Assembly: GCA_002723015.1 (NCBI GenBank)
Contig: PBNG01000058.1
Span: forward strand, 13,700 to 18,878
Direction of reading: 5' to 3'
Source of the DNA: Roseibacillus sp.
Lineage (GTDB): Bacteria > Verrucomicrobiota > Verrucomicrobiae > Verrucomicrobiales > Akkermansiaceae
Length of the DNA stretch: 5,179 nt
Below are positions 1 through 5,179 of the stretch, one piece after another. The stretch's first letter is position 1, and each line of letters starts with the position of its first letter. Position numbers and translations under genes: made by a program. The notes under the pieces were generated by a model. It was not told where the DNA came from. It saw only the letters and a program-made list of their open reading frames with translations, and did no database searches.

Positions 1-351
1 GCCTTGAAAGGCAAGGATCATGAGAGGGGAGCGATTTACTGGCATTTTCCACACTACAGCAATCATGGTTACCAGAGCCCGGGTGGAGCAATCCGCCTCG
101 GGAATTACAAGCTGCTGGAATACTACGAAAACGGCAGTGTTCAGCTTTTTGATCTTGAAACCGACCTTGGCGAGCAGAACGATCTTTCTTCCGAGAGGCC
201 AGAGATGACTGCGAAACTGCTGAAACTGCTTCAGGACTGGCGAGGGAAGATGGACGCGAAAATGCCTCGCAGGAAGGGCGCAGCCTCATCTATCGATCAG
301 CGGAAACTGCCTGGCAAACCGGCCCTGGTTGGGTCTTCCAATCCGAAATGA
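1..351 (+). CDS. Sulfatase, C-terminal fragment (5' end outside window)
   Basis: Only the last 116 residues are present; the reading frame is open to the left edge, so this is the tail of a longer gene. The fragment matches the C-terminal subdomain of S1-type (alkaline-phosphatase superfamily) sulfatases. It has Y-W-H-F-P-H-Y at fragment residues 13-19, Q-S-P-G-G-A-I-R at 25-32, then a strand of the type G-N-Y-K-L-L-E-Y-Y. Next come L-F-D-L and G-E-Q-N-D-L (49-52, 57-62), and a helical end with a conserved-looking D-W. This pattern is typical of arylsulfatase-A-like bacterial sulfatases, which hydrolyse sulfate esters, usually on polysaccharides. The catalytic C/S-x-P-S-R site and metal ligands would lie upstream and cannot be checked. 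The last 25 or so residues are basic and Pro/Ser-rich. Its stop codon overlaps the next start (ATGA), suggesting co-translation. The family call is firm; the substrate is unknown. Confidence 0.85.
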   Translation, partial: ALKGKDHERGAIYWHFPHYSNHGYQSPGGAIRLGNYKLLEYYENGSVQLFDLETDLGEQNDLSSERPEMTAKLLKLLQDWRGKMDAKMPRRKGAASSIDQRKLPGKPALVGSSNPK

Positions 352-1361
352 AGACGCTCATTGCCGCCCAGTTTATGAGCTTCCTGATATGCGGGACAGC
401 CCTGTGCGAGGCTGGAGAATTACGGGAGGTCATTGTGAGTCATGCCGACGAGGGCGGCATTCTCCAGCTGTTCCGAATGAAGGAGGACGGGTCGGCGCGA
501 GTCCAGCTGACGCACTCCAAATCCGGCTGTCGCATGCCCTCGGTGTCACCCGATGGCCAAAAGCTTCTCTATCTGGAGCCAGGGAAGGACTCTCTTCGCC
601 TCTACCTATCGAATATCGATGGGAGCAAGCCCCGTGTCCTGGTCCGGGAGGGAATGAATCTCCTGCCATCGTGGCTTCCAGATTCCCGCCATGTGGTCTG
701 GATGAAGGCCCTTCAGGCGGATAAGCGCCAGGACCCGGCATCTCGCAGCCGCATTCATATTCTGGATACCCGGACAGGGGCGACCCGAAGACTCTTCAGT
801 GATCCTGAGCAGATCAAGCACAGTAATGCCATGCCCTCGGTGTCACCAGATGGTGCAAGGGTGGCCTTTGTCTCTGATCGCAGTGGTTCCTTCAGGATCT
901 GGGTAAGCAAGCTTGATGGAAGCGAGGCAAGATTGATCTCGCCAGTCGTCGTAGAGACACACAAGACGCTCAAGCTACCGATTGAGCAGAAAGTCCCAGC
1001 ATGGTCTCCCAATGGGCAATGGATCGCTCACTGGGAAGGAGTGGAGATGATTCATATGAGCCCCTACACCGGAATCAAGAATCCGCAGAGGGACCAGGAG
1101 ATTTCCAGAACCTTCAATGTCTGGGTGGTCAGTCTAAATGGAGAAAAACGGAGACGGGTCGGTCCCGGAGACGATCCCTCTTGGTCTCCCGATGGCTTCG
1201 TTACGAGGGCCTTTCCGGATCAAAAACGGGGCGGACCTAAGGTGATGATTGAGACGAAGTCAGGTGAAAAGGAATTGAAAATTGTGCCCTCCGGCAGGAA
1301 CTGGGGCCGCTTCTCCTGGATACCGGCTGAGCTTTCTCCGACCTGGACGCCTAATCCTTGA
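348..1361 (+). CDS. Secreted PD40/TolB-like beta-propeller protein
   Basis: A 337-residue protein with an N-terminal hydrophobic segment (about residues 3-19) that fits a Sec signal peptide, with possible cleavage after C-E-A at 20-22. At least five PD40-type propeller repeats are visible: P-S-V-S-P-D-G at 64-70, P-S-W-L-P-D-S at 107-113, P-S-V-S-P-D-G at 163-169, P-A-W-S-P-N-G at 217-223 and P-S-W-S-P-D-G at 277-283. Most are followed by a short hydrophobic strand such as K-L-L-Y-L or R-V-A-F-V-S-D. Such WD40-like blades occur in TolB, in the propeller of prolyl oligopeptidases and in oligogalacturonate lyases. No peptidase domain follows and the length fits a stand-alone propeller. It is probably periplasmic or extracellular; a binding or scaffold role, or lyase activity, is inference. 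The ATG at 348 overlaps the sulfatase stop by four bases and lacks a clear Shine-Dalgarno site, so translation probably depends on coupling. The name tolB is not justified, since TolB's N-terminal domain and Tol-Pal neighbours are missing. Confidence 0.85.
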   Translation: MKTLIAAQFMSFLICGTALCEAGELREVIVSHADEGGILQLFRMKEDGSARVQLTHSKSGCRMPSVSPDGQKLLYLEPGKDSLRLYLSNIDGSKPRVLVREGMNLLPSWLPDSRHVVWMKALQADKRQDPASRSRIHILDTRTGATRRLFSDPEQIKHSNAMPSVSPDGARVAFVSDRSGSFRIWVSKLDGSEARLISPVVVETHKTLKLPIEQKVPAWSPNGQWIAHWEGVEMIHMSPYTGIKNPQRDQEISRTFNVWVVSLNGEKRRRVGPGDDPSWSPDGFVTRAFPDQKRGGPKVMIETKSGEKELKIVPSGRNWGRFSWIPAELSPTWTPNP

Positions 1362-1407
1362 GGGATGCAAAGAAAATAACGGGGGTCCTTGGGGCTGTCC
1401 ATGATCC

Positions 1408-1436
1408 TTGCACAATCCGAGCAAACAAAATAGAAG
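1408..1436 (+). promoter_or_regulatory. Weak candidate sigma-70-type promoter
   Basis: TTGCAC at 1408-1413 and TAGAAG at 1431-1436 are separated by 17 bases in the largest gap of the cluster. The -35 box differs from TTGACA at two or more positions and the -10 box matches TATAAT at four of six. The site would give a leader of about 50 bases before the start at 1490. A match this loose can arise by chance, so it is only a candidate for separate expression of the metallophosphatase and the genes after it. Confidence 0.2.
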
Positions 1437-1477
1437 ACGGCTCGCTCATCTCACCTGACCCTATGCGAAATACAATT

Positions 1478-1481
1478 GGAG
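1478..1481 (+). promoter_or_regulatory. Shine-Dalgarno site fixing the metallophosphatase start
   Basis: GGAG lies 8 bases before the ATG at 1490, and the protein begins with a typical signal peptide exactly there. The in-frame alternatives, TTG at 1358 and ATG at 1463, have no such site and would put a polar extension ahead of the signal sequence. This supports 1490 as the start. Confidence 0.6.
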
Positions 1482-1489
1482 TGTTGCCC

Positions 1490-2761
1490 ATGAAGCCAAT
1501 ATTGGCGGTCCTTGTTTCGCTGGTCATCCTGAGTGGAGATCTGCTTCATGCTCAGGCCTCGAAGCCGCGAGTGAATAATGAGAAGCCCGAGAAGGGTAAC
1601 CAGACTAAACGTATTCATCCCCACGCTCTGAAGCTGATCCTTCGGGGAAAGAAAAAGGAGGCGGTGTCCTATCTGAGTTCAACCGCAACCAAGGGGGTGA
1701 ATCCCGGCCACACGAGAATGCTGCTTGACCTCGCCGAGGGGAAGCCGGATGCGTGGAAGTTTGATGCCGGGAGTTGGCCCTGGGAGCGAGTTCTTCCGGA
1801 TACCTCTCTCAAGAAGGACGAGTTAACGGAGAGGTTCACAATTGCGTTTGGAGGAGGAGCGGGATACGTGCCGGCCAACGAGAGGGTGTGGGACACAATC
1901 CGGGAAATCGATCCTCGGGCAGTGCTTCTACTCGGAGATAATGTCTATATCGACGATCCAGAGACGCCGGAAATGCAGCTCTTTCATTATTTCCGGCGTC
2001 AGAGTCAGCCAGAGTGGATGAAACTGGCGAAGCAGGTGCCGATCTATGCCATCTGGGACGATCATGATTTTACCACGAATGATGGCTGGGGTGGACCGGA
2101 GGTCGATGAGCCTGGATGGAAAAGGGAGGTGTGGAGAATTTTCAGAGAAAATTGGGATAACCCCTATTATGGGGGTGGCGAGAAACAGCCTGGATGCTGG
2201 TTTGATTTCGAGATCGGAAAGGTGCGCTTCATCATGATTGATGGCCGGTATTATCGTGAGTCTCCTAATAGCAAGAACCCCTCCATGCTCGGTCCGGCCC
2301 AGATGAAGTGGTTGAAGTCGGTGCTCTCAAAGGATCCTGCCGTTTTCACGGTGATATGCTCAAACGTGCCGCTTGCCCCAAAAGTAAAACCTGGATCGAA
2401 GGATACCTGGGATGGCTACAGCGAGGAGCGTCATCGGATTTACGAGTATATCGCATCCCGAAAAATCCCCGGGGTGGTCATACTGTCCGCAGATCGTCAC
2501 CGCTCGGATGCCTATCGCACCGACACCAGTATCGAGGGTATGTACCCGGTATATGAATTCAGTTCCTCGCGTCTTACCAACCAGCACGTGCATCGGCTCA
2601 TCGATTCCTCGCTCTTTGGATACAATGAAAAGCAATCCTTTGGACGGGTGGATTTCGATGTGGAGTCAGAGGATCCATCAGTCAAATACACGATAGTGAA
2701 TATCGATGGGAAAGAGATTCACTCGCTGAAGGTCCGACGGAGTGATCTGGATTTCAAGTAA
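1490..2761 (+). CDS. Secreted PhoD-like metallophosphatase
   Basis: A 423-residue protein starting with a Sec signal peptide (hydrophobic core about 4-19, likely cleavage after A-Q-A at 21-23). Residues 42-95 look helical and could be a small TPR-like spacer. The catalytic domain covers about 115-410. It carries the metallophosphoesterase metal-binding blocks of the PhoD type: G-D-N-V-Y-I-D at 149-155, W-D-D-H-D at 189-193, D-G-R-Y-Y-R at 251-256 and S-A-D-R-H-R-S at 333-339. The F-G-G-G-A stretch near 120 sits where family members usually have a GSC-like strand. PhoD enzymes are secreted alkaline phosphatases/phosphodiesterases with a dinuclear metal site. This protein is shorter than Bacillus PhoD (over 550 residues), and its signal lacks the twin-arginine motif of that enzyme. 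Its place between two sulfatases suggests action on a phosphorylated polysaccharide or product rather than general phosphate scavenging, which is inference. The family is clear; the substrate and the symbol phoD are not. Confidence 0.88.
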   Translation: MKPILAVLVSLVILSGDLLHAQASKPRVNNEKPEKGNQTKRIHPHALKLILRGKKKEAVSYLSSTATKGVNPGHTRMLLDLAEGKPDAWKFDAGSWPWERVLPDTSLKKDELTERFTIAFGGGAGYVPANERVWDTIREIDPRAVLLLGDNVYIDDPETPEMQLFHYFRRQSQPEWMKLAKQVPIYAIWDDHDFTTNDGWGGPEVDEPGWKREVWRIFRENWDNPYYGGGEKQPGCWFDFEIGKVRFIMIDGRYYRESPNSKNPSMLGPAQMKWLKSVLSKDPAVFTVICSNVPLAPKVKPGSKDTWDGYSEERHRIYEYIASRKIPGVVILSADRHRSDAYRTDTSIEGMYPVYEFSSSRLTNQHVHRLIDSSLFGYNEKQSFGRVDFDVESEDPSVKYTIVNIDGKEIHSLKVRRSDLDFK

Positions 2762-2808
2762 CGGAGTGAGTCCCGAGTGTCACGGGAGTAAAAAGGGCTG
2801 AGGACAGC

Positions 2809-2812
2809 AGGA
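2809..2812 (+). promoter_or_regulatory. Possible Shine-Dalgarno site of the second sulfatase
   Basis: AGGA lies 11 bases before the ATG at 2824, slightly farther than ideal. A second AGGA at 2801-2804 is too far away. The site is modest but supports 2824, where a signal-peptide-like N-terminus begins. Confidence 0.35.
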
Positions 2813-2823
2813 AACATAGCTAC

Positions 2824-4245
2824 ATGGAGACTCTTCGACCGTTCAGGATCCGGTGTTTGGCGCGGGTGGTGGTGGGATTGCTGGTCGTGCGGTGTTTTGC
2901 GACGGCGGTGCTGCAGGCCAGTTCTCCCAATGTCATTCTGATCTATATTGATGACCTTGGATATGGAGATCTGGGCTCGTACGGATCCAAGGATATCCCG
3001 ACTCCGCACATCGACCGTTTGGCCAAGGAGGGAGTTCGTTGCACGGCGTCCTACATTACAAATCCTCCCTGCTGTCCGAGTCGTTGCAGCATGCTCATGG
3101 GTCAATACGGGCAGAGGTTTGGCAAATATGGCATGTCGAGAGGCCTGCCGATCCCCGAGGACCGTCCGACCCTGGCCCAGTTTCTGGGTGAGGAAGGATA
3201 TGTCACGGGACACGTTGGAAAATGGGATATCGGGAGCAGGACCCAGGGGCCGTTGCAGACCGGCTTCCGGGAGGCGGCGAGGACCCCTCCCAAGAAACAG
3301 TATACCAGCGCAGAGTTGCTGCGCATGTCCCCCAGCTTGCGAAGAAAGGTGCAGGGAAAGAACGGGCAGTCAAAATACTATTGCGTCGACAAGGATGGCA
3401 GGACGGTCTGGCTAACCGATTACGATGGGGACTCCATGGTGGACTTCGTTGAGAGGCATAAAGGTAAGCATTTCTTCCTCTATTGGTCACCCGAGGCGGT
3501 GCATTCCTTCAATACGGAGGTTCCTGAAAGGTTAATGAGCCGTACAGGGGCAAAGGGTAGTCGGCGTTATCTCGCGGGAGCAATTTCCTCGGTCGATGAG
3601 CAGGTCGGAAAGTTACTCAAGGTTCTTGAGAAAAACGGATTGCGGGAGAGGACGCTTATTATTTTTTCGAGCGATAACGGTGCAAATGGTGGTGAGGGAG
3701 GAAGCTCAGCACCCTACAGTGGAGGGAAGGGGCAGGGAACGCAGAAGGAAGGATGGGTGCGGGTTCCCACCATTTTTTCCATGCCCGGGTCTCTTCCACT
3801 GGGAGCTACCCATGAAGGCCTGATTGCGAACTTCGACTTTTACGCGACCATCGCTGCCCAAGTGGGAAAGGAAATACCCCCGCATTGTGATGGTGTGAAT
3901 CTGTTTCCGTTTCTCAAGGGCGAAAAACCGGGAAACGCACACGAATACCTTTTCTGGCTTAATAACGAGCCGGGAGATGCAGTGCGGCGACACCTGATCG
4001 CGGTGCGCTGGAAGGAGTGGCGGCTTTACCGCAAATACAGGAAAGATCCCTGGCAACTCTTTGACCTCGCCTCCGACCCACGTGAGGAAAGCGATGTTTC
4101 CGAGAAGCACCCAGAAGTGGTGTCCCAGCTTTCAGAGAAGCATGCGGCATGGGTGAAGACCCTGGCTCCACTCCGCGAGGTGCCGAAGAACGACGGGCCG
4201 AGACAGCGGGTAACAGTGGGTCATGGATGGGCAACTACTCCGTAG
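2824..4245 (+). CDS. Secreted S1-type sulfatase
   Basis: A 473-residue, full-length sulfatase. Residues 1-32 are a basic n-region followed by a hydrophobic core, with probable cleavage after L-Q-A (30-32). The mature protein starts with the usual first strand N-V-I-L-I-Y-I-D-D-L-G-Y-G-D-L, whose D43 and D44 are calcium ligands. C83 in P-P-C-C-P-S-R (81-87) is the C-x-P-S-R cysteine that must be oxidised to formylglycine. Further active-site blocks are G-K-W at 132-134, H227, S-S-D-N-G at 282-286 (D284, N285 metal ligands) and K302 in G-G-K-G. The C-terminal subdomain contains L-F-D-L-A-S-D-P at 412-419, equivalent to L-F-D-L in the sulfatase fragment at the left edge. All key catalytic positions are present, so the enzyme should be active if a formylglycine-generating enzyme exists. 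Departures from consensus are M92 where the signature normally has T/A/R before G93, and E-G-W-V-R where E-G-G-V-R is usual. Substrate is likely a sulfated glycan, but the exact S1 subfamily cannot be read by eye. Confidence 0.93.
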   Translation: METLRPFRIRCLARVVVGLLVVRCFATAVLQASSPNVILIYIDDLGYGDLGSYGSKDIPTPHIDRLAKEGVRCTASYITNPPCCPSRCSMLMGQYGQRFGKYGMSRGLPIPEDRPTLAQFLGEEGYVTGHVGKWDIGSRTQGPLQTGFREAARTPPKKQYTSAELLRMSPSLRRKVQGKNGQSKYYCVDKDGRTVWLTDYDGDSMVDFVERHKGKHFFLYWSPEAVHSFNTEVPERLMSRTGAKGSRRYLAGAISSVDEQVGKLLKVLEKNGLRERTLIIFSSDNGANGGEGGSSAPYSGGKGQGTQKEGWVRVPTIFSMPGSLPLGATHEGLIANFDFYATIAAQVGKEIPPHCDGVNLFPFLKGEKPGNAHEYLFWLNNEPGDAVRRHLIAVRWKEWRLYRKYRKDPWQLFDLASDPREESDVSEKHPEVVSQLSEKHAAWVKTLAPLREVPKNDGPRQRVTVGHGWATTP

Positions 4246-4269
4246 GAACTTGATTCGAGTGGGATTGCT

Positions 4270-5179
4270 ATGTCTGCCAATGAACAAAAGGACTGCCAGA
4301 GAGGGCAGAGATCGAGAGAAGAGAGGGGCGGGGCAGGCGACCGTGTTTCATTAATTGCTGGTTACGGTAGCCGGGGCGACCTGTTGGAGCTCGTCCGAGG
4401 AGCGCTTCTCAAGGTTCTGTTTTTTGGAATGATTCCATGGGGAATTACCCTGGGTGAAGAGAAGCCTGCGTTTGTGGATTACTGCGCTCGCCTCGAGCAG
4501 GAAATCCAGGGAAGAAAGCATGGGTTCATGGCAGGGAATCTCTCGTATTACGTCGGTGGTTTTCATGCCAGTTGGCGTCTTGTGGAGCATGAGACCATCG
4601 GGTTGACTCATCCCTTCCACCATGATCTCAGGAGTCGTGGGATCGGCCGGCTCGAGAGTGAATTATCGGGTGGTGAGCATACCGGTGTCGGTAATGATTA
4701 TTCTGGATGGGAATTCTACAAGGATACCCGGGTCCTTTATGGGAGCGTAGAGGTAGACGGGAAGATCTATACAAATCCGGTTCCTGAAACAATGACGTGG
4801 CGTCCGGACAGGATGGTCTGCGAATATGAGATCGGTGGAGTACGTCTCCGGGAAGTGAAGTTTATCGCGGCCAACGATGCAGCAGCCTCCGTGATAACGT
4901 CCTCAGAGCCGGTAGTTCTGCATTTCTCGGGTCACAGCTTTTATCACCGTAATAGTGTCTCTTCTTCCGCCACGATTCGTCACGACGAGGCCGGTAATGC
5001 CCTCATTATCCGGGAGGGTGGGACGGTCAGATCACGTCCTGATCCGGGAGGTTCGGAAAGGATAGGGCCCATCGTCTACGAGGGAATGTCTACGGTGCTG
5101 AGCGCGTCGAGAGTAATTGGAAGTAGCCTGTCTCTTGCGCGGGATCAAAGGGGCGTGCAGAATTATGAGTTCTCACTAT
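4270..5179 (+). CDS. Large secreted protein of unknown family, 5' part (3' end outside window)
   Basis: The frame is open from the ATG at 4270 to the right edge, giving 303 residues with no stop. Residues 1-38 are polar and low in complexity (rich in R, G, E, Q). Residues 39-61 form a signal-like segment, E-L-V-R-G-A-L-L-K-V-L-F-F-G-M-I-P-W-G-I-T-L. A TTG at 4384 would place this signal at the very N-terminus and may be the true start; the G-run at 4373-4376 lies 7 bases before it. The ATG at 4270 has a weak GTGGGA 5 bases upstream. The rest is rich in short alternating strands and aromatic residues. Examples are S-G-W-E-F-Y-K-D-T-R-V-L-Y-G at 145-158, W-R-P-D-R-M-V-C-E-Y-E at 177-187 and V-V-L-H-F-S-G-H-S-F-Y at 215-225. 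This looks like an all-beta domain such as the N-terminal sandwich of some (alpha/alpha)6 glycoside hydrolases, but I do not recognise the family. Position after a sulfatase supports a role in glycan degradation, as inference only. Confidence 0.75.
   Translation, partial: MSANEQKDCQRGQRSREERGGAGDRVSLIAGYGSRGDLLELVRGALLKVLFFGMIPWGITLGEEKPAFVDYCARLEQEIQGRKHGFMAGNLSYYVGGFHASWRLVEHETIGLTHPFHHDLRSRGIGRLESELSGGEHTGVGNDYSGWEFYKDTRVLYGSVEVDGKIYTNPVPETMTWRPDRMVCEYEIGGVRLREVKFIAANDAAASVITSSEPVVLHFSGHSFYHRNSVSSSATIRHDEAGNALIIREGGTVRSRPDPGGSERIGPIVYEGMSTVLSASRVIGSSLSLARDQRGVQNYEFSL

Noticed and set aside
390..410. Lipoprotein box at the N-terminus of the PD40 protein (cysteine 20)
   Set aside because: The residues before the cysteine are T-A-L, which does not fit the L-[AS]-[GA]-C pattern. 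An ordinary signal peptidase site is more likely.
329..724. Overlapping + strand open frame inside the propeller gene
   Set aside because: Low-complexity Pro/Arg/Gly-rich translation without domain motifs, while the competing frame has repeated PD40 motifs.
1358..1489. Upstream TTG (1358) or ATG (1463) as start of the metallophosphatase
   Set aside because: No ribosome site precedes either, the extension is polar and would bury the signal peptide, and ATG 1490 has GGAG at good spacing.
2771..2787. Inverted repeat TCCCG...CGGGA after the metallophosphatase as a terminator
   Set aside because: The stem is only five base pairs and is followed by A residues, not a T-run, on the + strand. It is too weak to call.
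2719..3213. Long minus-strand open frame (164 codons)
   Set aside because: It lies antisense to the sulfatase start region, which has clear signal and metal-ligand motifs. Its translation shows no recognisable domain.
3706..4110. Minus-strand open frame antisense to the second sulfatase
   Set aside because: Shadow of the sulfatase coding frame, with no domain-like pattern.
4351..4623. Minus-strand open frame opposite the last gene
   Set aside because: The + frame is open for 303 codons, has a signal-like segment and reads as a coherent protein. The minus frame shows no such features.
2824..5179. Sulfatase fused to the following protein, interrupted by TAG at 4243
   Set aside because: Both are in the same frame and TAG is the only stop between them. 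However, the sulfatase is complete at 473 residues and the next protein has its own signal-like segment, so separate genes fit better.

Overview
The window carries five tightly spaced protein-coding genes, all on the + strand, with no RNA genes, mobile elements or CRISPR arrays visible. In order they are: the 3' end of a sulfatase (1-351), a secreted PD40/TolB-type beta-propeller protein (348-1361), a secreted PhoD-like metallophosphatase (1490-2761), a complete secreted sulfatase (2824-4245), and the 5' part of a large unrecognised secreted protein that runs off the right edge (4270 or 4384 to 5179).

The organism is most likely a member of the Planctomycetota-Verrucomicrobiota-Lentisphaerota group, or a similar marine or gut polysaccharide degrader. 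This is inferred from moderately GC-rich coding sequence (mid-50s percent by eye), two different S1-type sulfatases in one short run, PD40 and PhoD-like neighbours, and weak or irregular Shine-Dalgarno sites. No gene here is a taxonomic marker, so the placement is tentative.

Gaps between genes are a 4-base overlap (ATGA), 128, 62 and 24 bases. All genes point the same way and no convincing terminator separates them, so one or two transcripts are likely. The 128-base gap at 1362-1489 is the only place with room for an internal promoter, and a weak candidate lies there. No untranslated stretch exceeds 300 bases.

Every gene whose N-terminus is visible starts with a plausible Sec signal sequence, so the products are expected in the periplasm or outside the cell. 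The simplest reading is part of a sulfated-polysaccharide degradation locus. Two sulfatases would remove different sulfate esters, the PhoD-like enzyme would remove phosphate or cleave phosphodiesters, the propeller would bind or process substrate, and the last protein could be a carbohydrate-active enzyme. No transporter, regulator or formylglycine-generating enzyme lies in the window. The sulfatase needs that last activity for maturation, so it must be encoded elsewhere.
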